This document shows, in pieces, positions 1-5,404 of a DNA stretch of 7,385 nucleotides (position 1 is its first letter; the number at the start of each line of letters is the position of its first letter). The stretch comes from JAPLGE01 sp964355545. GTDB lineage: Bacteria; Bipolaricaulota; Bipolaricaulia; UBA7950; UBA9294. The DNA lies in contig CAYHEK010000072.1 of assembly GCA_964355545.1 (NCBI GenBank), positions 1 to 7,385 on the forward strand. Reading direction: 5' to 3'. The position numbers and the translations under genes were made by a program. The notes beneath the pieces are model-generated. The model was not told the origin of the DNA and made no database searches. It saw nothing but the letters and a program-made list of their open reading frames with translations.

Positions 1-1
1 A

Positions 2-1030
2 GACTACCTCGTGGAAGGAAAAGTGCCACACATTCCGTGGGGGAGGACGTTCCAGAGAGATCCGCAATCGGGTGTCAGAGCCGTCCAGGCCCTTGACCGC
101 AGAGGCCCATTGACAGCTGCAGAGCTGGCGCGGGCATTGGGTCTGAAGGAAGGCCCCTGCGCCAATCTGCTGAGTGATCTGGTTGCATTGCAGCTCGTCG
201 ATCGTGTTGCCGGAGACCGCTACTGCATCGCCACCGTGGTCGACGGCTCGAGCTCCGCCACAATCGCTGTACATGCCAGAGGCCAGCTGGCGCGGCATGT
301 CGTTGCCAGGGCCATAGACGCCCGCTGGGAGAGGACTGACCTCGTGTCTCCGGAACAGTGGGTGCAGTTCTTCGCGTCGGTACAGCCGCGGGCAGACGAA
401 CTGGCCCCCAAGACCGTCCACCACTACGCCGCGAACTTGCGCCGATGGCTGCTTTTCGCCGGCCTGCTAGATCGCAAGGACGCATCGCTACTAGTCCCTC
501 AGGGCACTGGCGAGCAGATGGGAGTGATAAGCGCACGACGCGGGCATGCTGGCGTGTTTCTTGCCGGCACGTCCCCTGACCGACTCGTCGACATGTTGGA
601 TGCCCTTCGCGCTGCCCGGAGCGGAGTACCGAGAGCGGCTCTCGAGGCAAAGGGACTCCGCAACGCGGTAGCGGACGCACTCGCACTCGGGGTAATCGAG
701 ACGGGCCCGAGGAAGCCCATCGTCCTTGCCGCGGGTGCGGCGGGACTGATGCCACGAGAAGCGCTGGCGGGGGCCTTGGAGGCCAATCCCGTAGTGTCCT
801 TCGTGCGGCAAGTCCTGGCGCTGGGGCAGGTCGATTCGCGAGTGCTCGGCGATAAGCTTGAGGGATTCCTCGGGACCACGTGGGCTGAATCGTCGAAGCG
901 TCGGTACACCAATGGTATTCTGCGGTACGTTCGCTGGCTGGCGAAGACCCGGTCACAAGGAAGCACTTCCGGGCAGGCTCGCGGCATGAGCGAGCATGAC
1001 ACTGAAGATCGGTCAGGACCCAGCTCCTAG
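2..1030 (+). CDS. Unrecognised DNA-binding-like protein, C-terminal part, with duplicated wHTH and integrase-SAM-like modules
   Basis: The frame is open to the left edge. The first possible start is the GTG at 11, but codons continue upstream without a stop and no Shine-Dalgarno site precedes the GTG, so this is probably the C-terminal part of a longer protein. Counting from that GTG (339 residues), residues about 20-75 read like a winged helix-turn-helix (LTAAELARALGL, then a second helix and a basic wing). Residues about 95-155 are helical and end in APKTVHHYAANLRRWLLFAG, the style of the SAM-like core-binding domain of tyrosine recombinases. Residues about 190-245 (VPRAALEAKGLRNAVADALA) and 250-312 (SSKRRYTNGILRYVRWLAKT) repeat the same order more weakly. 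The last 25 or so residues are polar and probably disordered. No catalytic recombinase residues are visible. The family and function are unknown to me; a DNA-binding role is inference. The next gene converges on it. Confidence 0.6.
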   Translation, partial: DYLVEGKVPHIPWGRTFQRDPQSGVRAVQALDRRGPLTAAELARALGLKEGPCANLLSDLVALQLVDRVAGDRYCIATVVDGSSSATIAVHARGQLARHVVARAIDARWERTDLVSPEQWVQFFASVQPRADELAPKTVHHYAANLRRWLLFAGLLDRKDASLLVPQGTGEQMGVISARRGHAGVFLAGTSPDRLVDMLDALRAARSGVPRAALEAKGLRNAVADALALGVIETGPRKPIVLAAGAAGLMPREALAGALEANPVVSFVRQVLALGQVDSRVLGDKLEGFLGTTWAESSKRRYTNGILRYVRWLAKTRSQGSTSGQARGMSEHDTEDRSGPSS

Positions 1031-1031
1031 G

Positions 1032-1047
1032 CTGCAGGCGCCGGCAG
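1032..1047. repeat. Imperfect inverted repeat just after the stop of the first gene
   Basis: One base after the TAG stop of the first gene lies a 16-bp imperfect palindrome, CTGC-A-GGCGCC-G-GCAG, with seven of eight pairs matching. As RNA it could form a short GC-rich hairpin. No T-run follows, so it is at best a weak or Rho-assisted terminator or a 3'-end stabilising hairpin. The rest of the gap to 1161 holds no other structure I can support. Confidence 0.3.
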
Positions 1048-1161
1048 GGCCAGATGACCCTATCTAGCCCCGGGAACCCAACACCGATTGTCGAGGTGGC
1101 GCAGCACGCGGTCTCGGGTCGTTGCCGAAATGAGGGATGCGTTCCTAGACGCGACATGTTC

Positions 1162-1827
1162 CTAGCGGACGAGGCTTCGGAGCACGTCCTGGACCAGCGG
1201 ATCTGTCTCCTGGAGTCCGTAGCTTTGCACGAGCACAGCCGCCACGCACGTTCGGAGCTTCTCCCCTTCGAGGTTTTGCTTTGGATTGCTGATAGGAAGC
1301 CACAGGAGCTGCATGGCGAGGCTTCCCTCGCCGGCGAGGTTCGGGGCGCGGTACCCCTGCGCGCCGACGATGGTATGGGCGCCGAGGCGCTTGTAGAACT
1401 GGATTCGGCGGGCCGCCATGCTCAGATCGCGGCCGTCCTCGGCCCCTTTCTGGTCCACCTCGATCAGGACGCCGGCCACGTTGCCCTGCAGGGTGAGGGA
1501 GTCGATCAGGGCCTGGAGAAGCCGACCGCCGAATCCCCTGTCGCGGTACCGCCTCTCGACCGCGAGATACGCCAAGAGATGAACGTCCAGGCCGGACAGG
1601 GCCATGCTGACCGCAAAGCCGCGGAGGACTTGCTTCTGTCGGATCGTCAGCAGGCCGTACTTCCCAGAGACAATCTCCTCGATCAGCTCCTCGAACGGCG
1701 CTCGCTCCGTGGGCGGGAAGCTCTCGAGGTAGATAGCCTCGAATTGCTCGAGGCTTGCCGTGTTGAGAGCGCGTTCGTGCGCGACGACGACGTCCTCACC
1801 GAGTCGATTCGTCCTTCCTTGGGACAA
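1162..1827 (-). CDS. GNAT family N-acetyltransferase (GNAT 1)
   Basis: Predicted cytoplasmic acyl-CoA-dependent N-acyltransferase of 221 residues; the substrate is unknown. The GNAT fold shows as an N-terminal helix followed by SFPPTERAPFEEL (about 36-48), a beta segment with LAYLAVERRYRDRGFGG (about 85-101) that holds motif A as R95-x-x-G98-x-G100 for the acetyl-CoA pyrophosphate, and motif B at RIQFYKRLGA (about 141-150) with Tyr145. About 50 residues after the core are longer than in a minimal GNAT. The frame stays open upstream to 1992, but I chose the TTG at 1827 because a GGGGAGGTG Shine-Dalgarno site lies 5 nt before it and conserved sequence begins soon after. An ATG at 1950 would add an Arg-rich stretch with no recognisable features. 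The gene diverges from GNAT 2 and converges with the gene at the left edge. Confidence 0.85.
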   Translation of the reverse strand: MSQGRTNRLGEDVVVAHERALNTASLEQFEAIYLESFPPTERAPFEELIEEIVSGKYGLLTIRQKQVLRGFAVSMALSGLDVHLLAYLAVERRYRDRGFGGRLLQALIDSLTLQGNVAGVLIEVDQKGAEDGRDLSMAARRIQFYKRLGAHTIVGAQGYRAPNLAGEGSLAMQLLWLPISNPKQNLEGEKLRTCVAAVLVQSYGLQETDPLVQDVLRSLVR

Positions 1828-1830
1828 GGC

Positions 1831-1839
1831 CACCTCCCC
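1831..1839 (-). promoter_or_regulatory. Shine-Dalgarno site that sets the TTG start of GNAT 1
   Basis: On the minus strand this reads GGGGAGGTG. The GGAGG core ends 5 nt before the TTG at 1827. No comparable site precedes the upstream ATG at 1950, which is why the shorter protein is preferred. Confidence 0.65.
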
Positions 1840-1921
1840 GCTCCTCGGAAGGATCCTCGAGCCGGCGGCGCGGATCAAACGTCGGGCTTCCGCGACGCGT
1901 TCCCGGCACGGGTTTCTCGTC

Positions 1922-1948
1922 GGAGGTCGGTGGGGTAAGCTTCCCCTC
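1922..1948 (+). promoter_or_regulatory. Unusual translation-initiation region of GNAT 2 (distant SD plus near-palindrome)
   Basis: GGAGGT at 1922-1927 is a good Shine-Dalgarno sequence but lies 21 nt before the ATG at 1949, too far for normal use. Between them is the near-palindrome GGGG-T-AAGCTT-CCCC (1932-1946). If it folds, the unpaired distance between SD and ATG falls to 6 nt. Alternatively TAAGCT (1936-1941) is a -10 element and the mRNA starts at or near the ATG (leaderless); the matching -35 region is poor. Either reading is inference. Confidence 0.3.
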
Positions 1949-2401
1949 ATGGCGGAGAACAAAGGGGGACGGGTTCGGATCCGGGCCCTCACGATCGACG
2001 ACTACGACGCGCTCGTGCGCCTCTGGGAGGAGGGCGGGCTCCCGTACCGGCCTGACGGCCGCGACCGGCGCGAGCGGATCGCGCGCGAGATTGCGGGGCC
2101 GTGCTCGGTCTTCCTCGCGGCCGAGGAGGACGGCCGGCTCGTGGGGGCGATCCTGGGGACGCACGATGGCCGCAAGGGCTGGATCAACCGTCTGGTGGTC
2201 GCCCCGAGCCATCGACGGAAGGGCGTGGCCGTGGCGCTCGTTCGGGAGGTCGAAAGGCGCCTCGCGGAGCTCGGGATCGAGGTCATCGCCTGCTTAATCG
2301 AGGACTGGAACCGGGACTCGATGGAGTTCTTCTCGGCGATCGGCTACGTCTACGACGAGGAAGTCCTGTACTACTCCAAGCGCAGAGACGCGCGCTCGTA
2401 G
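1949..2401 (+). CDS. GNAT family N-acetyltransferase (GNAT 2)
   Basis: Predicted single-domain acetyltransferase of 150 residues, the usual size for a minimal GNAT. It opens with VRIRALTIDDYDALVRLW (9-26), the common first strand and helix of the fold. The central strands (AAEEDGRLVGAILG, 57-70) lead to RLVVAPSHRRKGVAVALV (81-98), where motif A is R89-x-x-G92-x-A94. Motif B is NRDSMEFFSAIGYVYDEE (121-138). The ATG at 1949 fits the fold start; the frame is open further upstream but that part overlaps the 5' end of GNAT 1 on the other strand and has no domain character. The stop is 22 nt before the ATG of the flavin reductase, so the two are probably cotranscribed. The substrate cannot be read from the sequence; small metabolites, antibiotics or protein N-termini are all possible. 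Confidence 0.85.
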   Translation: MAENKGGRVRIRALTIDDYDALVRLWEEGGLPYRPDGRDRRERIAREIAGPCSVFLAAEEDGRLVGAILGTHDGRKGWINRLVVAPSHRRKGVAVALVREVERRLAELGIEVIACLIEDWNRDSMEFFSAIGYVYDEEVLYYSKRRDARS

Positions 2402-2423
2402 ATCTTTGGAAAGGGGGAAAGGC

Positions 2424-2948
2424 ATGGTGAAGCGGAAGATCGAATGGAACAGCAAGCTCGACCTCGTGTGGGGGGCTCTCTCGAGCGGCGGAGCGCTCCT
2501 CGCCGTGCTCGACAAGAAGGGAAAGCCCAACCCGATGACGATCGGCTGGGGCGAGGTCGGCATTGTCTGGAGCCGGCCCGTGTTCACCGTGCTCGTGCGG
2601 CCGACGCGCTACACCTACGGCGGGATAAGGACAGGGGATTCCTTCACCGTGAACGTGCCGCGGCCTGGCGAGCTCGAGGAGGCCCTCGCCCTCTGCGGGT
2701 CCAAGTCGGGACGGAGTCGCGACAAAGCCAAGGCAGCTGGTCTGACCTGGAAGCCGGCGAAGAAGGTGAAGACGCCGATCATCGCCGAGTGCGCCCTCCA
2801 CTATGAGTGCGAGATCCTGGCGCGGGAGGGGCTCGTCCACGGCTCGTTCCGGGACTCCGAGGTCCTGACGACGTTCTACCCCAAGGGAGATCCGCACCTG
2901 GTCGTGTTCGGCGAGATCGTCGCCTGCTACGGCGAGAAAGACCTCTAG
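2424..2948 (+). CDS. Flavin reductase-like FMN-binding protein (flavoredoxin type)
   Basis: A 174-residue cytoplasmic protein of the flavin reductase-like split-barrel family, which binds FMN and carries out NAD(P)H-linked flavin reduction or electron transfer. Visible family features are NPMTIGWGEVGIVWSRPVF (36-54), the FMN-binding strand-turn region, then VLVRPTRYTY (57-66), DSFTVNVP (72-79), CGSKSGRSRDK (91-101) and, near the end, FGEIVACY (162-169). The CGSxSGRxxDK form is familiar from flavoredoxin-like proteins of anaerobes. I chose the ATG at 2424 because an AAGGGGG ribosome site lies 7 nt upstream; an in-frame TTG at 2406 would add six residues and lacks such a site. The gene follows GNAT 2 by 22 nt and has no promoter of its own in that gap. 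Its physiological partner is unknown. Confidence 0.88.
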   Translation: MVKRKIEWNSKLDLVWGALSSGGALLAVLDKKGKPNPMTIGWGEVGIVWSRPVFTVLVRPTRYTYGGIRTGDSFTVNVPRPGELEEALALCGSKSGRSRDKAKAAGLTWKPAKKVKTPIIAECALHYECEILAREGLVHGSFRDSEVLTTFYPKGDPHLVVFGEIVACYGEKDL

Positions 2949-2960
2949 CCTCGACGCAAG

Positions 2961-2989
2961 TTGACTTCTTTCGCCCGCCGTCCTTAAAT
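2961..2989 (+). promoter_or_regulatory. Sigma70-type promoter for GNAT 3
   Basis: TTGACT (2961-2966) and TTAAAT (2984-2989) are separated by exactly 17 bp, matching the -35 and -10 consensus at five of six positions each. The site lies just after the flavin reductase stop. A transcript would begin near 2996, leaving a leader of about 60 nt before the TTG start at 3056. This is one of the few AT-rich patches in the window. Confidence 0.75.
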
Positions 2990-2998
2990 GGGGCGGCG

Positions 2999-3014
2999 CG
3001 TGTCGTGCGACACG
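2999..3014. repeat. 7+2+7 inverted repeat at the GNAT 3 transcript start (possible operator)
   Basis: CGTGTCG-TG-CGACACG is a perfect inverted repeat with a 2-bp centre, covering roughly +4 to +19 of the predicted transcript. Its place immediately downstream of the -10 is typical of a repressor operator. As RNA it would form a 6-bp hairpin with a GTGC loop at the 5' end. I found no second copy in the window and no adjacent regulator gene. Confidence 0.5.
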
Positions 3015-3041
3015 AAGTTGCCGTTTTCGCTTTGCTCGCTC

Positions 3042-3054
3042 GAGGAGGAGAAGG
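3042..3054 (+). promoter_or_regulatory. Shine-Dalgarno tract that sets the TTG start of GNAT 3
   Basis: GAGGAGGAGAAGG directly precedes the TTG at 3056. The purine tract offers GGAGG about 7 nt before the start. The reading frame is open far upstream, but that part is a shadow of the flavin reductase gene and then crosses the promoter, so the TTG is the natural start. Confidence 0.65.
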
Positions 3055-3055
3055 C

Positions 3056-3550
3056 TTGGCCGAGAAGCTTCCAGGTCGCTACCGGATCCGGCCGATGGCC
3101 CCAGCCGACGCCGAGGCCGTGGCGCGTCTCGCGGACCTGTTCGAGCCGGTGTCGACGACTGTCTTCCAGGGGATCGACGCGGAGGACGTCTCCTCCTGGG
3201 TGAGGGAGCGCCTCGGCCGGCCGGACTGGGCCGGTTTCGTGGCCGAGGTGGAGGAAGAGGTCGTGGGGTTCGCCTTCTGCCAGGACATGGCCGACCAGAC
3301 GAGCGGCTTCGTCTTTTCCCAAGCGCGGGACACGGTCTACCTGATGTACCTCGCCGTGGACGAGGCCTTCCGCGGACAGGGGGTCGCCCGCGCCCTCATC
3401 GCCGCCTGTCAGGAGCTCACGCGCGAGTGGGGAAGGTCCGGGCTTCTCCTCGATGTTGCTGACGACAATCCCGCCCTGAAACTCTACCGGCACCTCGGCT
3501 TCGAGCGGCTAGGGGCGCAGGTCTTCTTGCGCAAGCGGATCAAACCCTGA
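3056..3550 (+). CDS. GNAT family N-acetyltransferase (GNAT 3)
   Basis: Predicted acetyltransferase of 164 residues starting at TTG. The fold opens with YRIRPMAPADAEAVARLADL (9-28). The acetyl-CoA motif A lies in YLMYLAVDEAFRGQGVARAL (95-114) as R106-x-x-G109-x-A111. It is followed by LLLDVADDNPALKLYRHLGF (130-149), a textbook motif B with Asn138 and Tyr144, the residue usually placed to protonate the leaving thiolate. The sequence is closer to the RimI-like consensus than the other two GNATs here, but RimI activity (ribosomal protein alanine acetylation) is not implied. The gene has its own promoter and a palindrome in its leader, so it is probably regulated separately. It converges with the lipoprotein gene, with only 19 bp between the stops and no visible terminator. 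Confidence 0.88.
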   Translation: MAEKLPGRYRIRPMAPADAEAVARLADLFEPVSTTVFQGIDAEDVSSWVRERLGRPDWAGFVAEVEEEVVGFAFCQDMADQTSGFVFSQARDTVYLMYLAVDEAFRGQGVARALIAACQELTREWGRSGLLLDVADDNPALKLYRHLGFERLGAQVFLRKRIKP

Positions 3551-3569
3551 CCCGACTCCGGTGCCGTCC

Positions 3570-3986
3570 TCAGCGCATGGGGACGACTCCGGGGTTGGGG
3601 AGGGTGACATCGTGAGCCACCTGCAGAGAGTCCTTCCCGGGCTCGCGGTCGTCGCGCACGGCGAGAGTCACCGTGTACGTCCCCTGGAGAGGGTAGCGCA
3701 CCTTGACGATCGGCTCGGTCACCGTGCGGGTCGTGTAGCCCAGGGGGAGGAACTCGACTCCCGGCTCGTCCACGTCGAAGTTCCACATGTACGCGGCGAT
3801 CGCGTCCCCGTCCGGATCCGTCGAGGCCGACGCGTCGAGGATGACCACGAGGAGCTCTGCGGGGTCCTCGCTATAACTTGCGGTGAACGCCGCCTCCGGC
3901 GCGCGATTGGGAAAGAGGAAGCACCCCCCGACGGCGAGGGTCGCCGCAAGGAGCGCAAAAAGGCCGATCGACCGTCTCCTCCTCAT
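3570..3986 (-). CDS. Small PKD-domain lipoprotein
   Basis: A 138-residue predicted lipoprotein, exported and anchored through its lipidated Cys. The N-terminus MRRRR is followed by the hydrophobic stretch SIGLFALLAATLAVGG (6-21) and Cys22; the box VGGC is acceptable though not the LAGC ideal. The mature protein begins CFLFPNRAPEAAFTAS and is essentially one PKD domain: DASASTDPDGDAIAAYMWNF (51-70) is the conserved first half, and KVRYPLQGTYTVTLAVRDD (95-113) is the conserved last strands. PKD domains usually mediate protein or polysaccharide contacts outside the cell. At this size there is no room for an enzyme, so it may be an adaptor or a surface subunit; the function is unknown. It has its own promoter and a perfect AGGAGGT ribosome site 6 nt before the ATG, and probably does not belong to the catabolic operon upstream. 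Confidence 0.85.
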   Translation of the reverse strand: MRRRRSIGLFALLAATLAVGGCFLFPNRAPEAAFTASYSEDPAELLVVILDASASTDPDGDAIAAYMWNFDVDEPGVEFLPLGYTTRTVTEPIVKVRYPLQGTYTVTLAVRDDREPGKDSLQVAHDVTLPNPGVVPMR

Positions 3987-3992
3987 CGAACC

Positions 3993-3999
3993 ACCTCCT
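3993..3999 (-). promoter_or_regulatory. Consensus Shine-Dalgarno site of the PKD lipoprotein
   Basis: The minus strand reads AGGAGGT, a full match to the anti-Shine-Dalgarno consensus, 6 nt before the ATG at 3986. It fixes the start at the positively charged signal-peptide N-terminus and suggests strong translation. Confidence 0.75.
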
Positions 4000-4009
4000 G
4001 CCGAGCTCC

Positions 4010-4038
4010 ACCATAGCACAAGCCGCGCTTTCTGTCGA
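4010..4038 (-). promoter_or_regulatory. Sigma70-type promoter with extended -10 for the PKD lipoprotein
   Basis: On the minus strand TCGACA (4038-4033) matches the -35 consensus at five of six positions. After exactly 17 bp comes TATGGT (4015-4010), four of six, preceded by TGC, the extended -10 form. A transcript would start near 4003, giving a leader of about 17 nt that contains the Shine-Dalgarno site. The promoter sits in the 62-bp gap after the amidohydrolase stop. No terminator separates them, so read-through from the operon is also possible. Confidence 0.7.
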
Positions 4039-4048
4039 GTCGCCCGCC

Positions 4049-5404
4049 CTAGCTTTCCTGAGGGACAAACCGGCCCCAGCCCTCCTCCCCGCGGAACTCG
4101 CCCCGCTCGAAGGCGACGCGGCCGCGGGAGAGGGTGAGGACCGGCCGGCCGCGGAGGCGACGGCCCTCGTAGGGGTTGAAGTCGGTCCGCATGTGGAGAT
4201 CTTGCGCGCGGATCGTCCACTCCTCTTCCGGGTCGACAAGGACGAGGTCGGCGTCCGACCCAATCGCGATCGTCCCCTTGCGCGGGTAGATTCCAAGTGC
4301 TTTGGCCGGTCCGGAGCTCGTGAGCTCGGCGAGGCGAACAAGATCGATCCTTCCTTTGACCAACCCCTCGCTGTAGAGGAGTGGAAGGAGGGTCTCGACA
4401 CCGGGGAGGCCGTAGGGGAGGTCGAGGAACGAGCCCCTCCAGCGCTTCTCCTCGCGGGTGAACGGGCAGTGGTCGCTCGCCACGAGGTCGACCGCGCCGC
4501 ACTGCACGCCCTCCCACAGGGCGTGGGAGTCGGCCGGCTCGCGGAAGGGCGGGGTCGCCGCGTAGAGGTGCCCGTCCTCCTCTCCGTACGAGCGCTCGTC
4601 GAGGAGGAGGTACTGCGGGCAGGTCTCGATGAAGACCCTTCCCCCCGAGGCGCGAGCGGTGAGGGCGGCGCGGAGGCCGAGGCCGGAGGAGACGTGGGCG
4701 ATCCGGAGAGGAACCCCGGTGTGGAGGGCGAGGGTCGCGGCGCGGCCGATCGCCTCGGCCTCGCACAGGGGCGGCCGCGAGCGGGGGAGGGAGAGGATCC
4801 CGACCTCGCCCTTCTCCACGAGCTCTTTGGTCAGGGTGTTGATGATCGCGTCGTTCTCCGCGTGCACCATCGCCCGGCCTCTCAGGCGCGAGAGGGCGGC
4901 GAACGCACGGTAGAGGACCCCGTCGTCGCTCATCCTCCCTGAGCTTGAGTAGGTGAGGTAGAACTTGAACGTGCGCACGCCGAGGGTGATCGCGCCCGCG
5001 AACTCCTTCTCACCTCCAGGCCGCCAGCCGACGACCTCGCCGTGGAGGGTGTAGTCGATCGCCGACCTCGCCGCCTCCCGCAGGCGCGCCTCGACCGCAA
5101 CAGGGATAGGGAGGCCGGGCGCGCCGACGGAGAAGTCGGCGATCGTCGTCACCCCCCCGCAGGCGGCAGCGATCGTCCCGGAGAGGAAGTCGTCGCTTGA
5201 GCGGCTCCCGCGCACGGGGAGCTCCATGTGCGTGTGGGCGTCGATCGCGCCTGGGAGGACGTGAAGACCGTTTGCGTCGAACTCGTGGCGGCTGGAGAGG
5301 CCTTCGCCGAGCGCCGCGATCCGCCCGTCCTCGATCCCGACGTCCGTGCGGCTCACGCCGGCTGATGTGACGACCTCCCCGCCCTTGACGACAAGGTCAA
5401 GCAT
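4049..5404 (-). CDS. Dihydropyrimidinase/D-hydantoinase-family amidohydrolase
   Basis: A 451-residue cytoplasmic amidohydrolase, normal length for hydantoinases and dihydropyrimidinases, which open cyclic amides such as dihydropyrimidines or hydantoins. The binuclear metal site is complete: H57 and H59 (GAIDAHTHMELP), K147 as the carbamylated lysine (TFKFY), H181 (MVHAEND), H237 (RIAHVSS) and D311 (ASDHCPF). Tyr152, five residues after the lysine, matches the catalytic Tyr of dihydropyrimidinase, and HTHMELP plus SSDDFLSGT are hydantoinase-like rather than dihydroorotase-like. One oddity is DLPYGLPGVETLLPLLYS (328-345): hydantoinases usually have Asn in the IPNGxPG loop, here Tyr331, and the following ETLLPLLY is more like dihydroorotase or allantoinase. 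The substrate is therefore uncertain. The start overlaps the end of the FAD-subunit gene by 8 bp without a strong ribosome site, pointing to translational coupling. YgeZ (HyuA) of E. coli is a plausible relative by context. Confidence 0.87.
   Translation of the reverse strand: MLDLVVKGGEVVTSAGVSRTDVGIEDGRIAALGEGLSSRHEFDANGLHVLPGAIDAHTHMELPVRGSRSSDDFLSGTIAAACGGVTTIADFSVGAPGLPIPVAVEARLREAARSAIDYTLHGEVVGWRPGGEKEFAGAITLGVRTFKFYLTYSSSGRMSDDGVLYRAFAALSRLRGRAMVHAENDAIINTLTKELVEKGEVGILSLPRSRPPLCEAEAIGRAATLALHTGVPLRIAHVSSGLGLRAALTARASGGRVFIETCPQYLLLDERSYGEEDGHLYAATPPFREPADSHALWEGVQCGAVDLVASDHCPFTREEKRWRGSFLDLPYGLPGVETLLPLLYSEGLVKGRIDLVRLAELTSSGPAKALGIYPRKGTIAIGSDADLVLVDPEEEWTIRAQDLHMRTDFNPYEGRRLRGRPVLTLSRGRVAFERGEFRGEEGWGRFVPQES

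Noticed and set aside
75..1157. Minus-strand open frame (360 codons) opposite the first gene
   Set aside because: The composition is Arg/Pro/Ser/Cys-rich without domains. The plus-strand frame has regular helical, wHTH-like sequence. The lack of a family match for the plus frame leaves some doubt, but the minus frame looks worse.
1031..1161. Possible tRNA, attachment site or small RNA in the 131-bp gap
   Set aside because: No tRNA arms, no CCA end and no terminator hairpin with a T-run were found; only the short palindrome at 1032-1047 is visible.
1141..1165. Direct repeat GTTCCTAG at 1141-1148 and 1158-1165, with CTCCTAG also at 1024-1030
   Set aside because: Eight bases is too short to claim an attachment site or target duplication, and no mobile element lies between the copies.
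1054..1938. Long plus-strand open frame (294 codons) opposite GNAT 1
   Set aside because: It is the high-GC antisense shadow of GNAT 1, has no domain character, and the minus-strand frame has clear GNAT motifs.
1828..1992. N-terminal extension of GNAT 1 to an ATG at 1950 or further
   Set aside because: Arg-rich sequence without features, overlapping the start of GNAT 2, and no ribosome site comparable to the one at 1831-1839.
2807..3055. Upstream in-frame extension of GNAT 3
   Set aside because: It overlaps the flavin reductase in another frame, is Arg/Pro-rich, and crosses a well-formed promoter; the TTG at 3056 has a strong ribosome site.
4193..4942. Plus-strand open frame (249 codons) opposite the amidohydrolase
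   Set aside because: Shadow frame of a gene with a complete metal-binding site.
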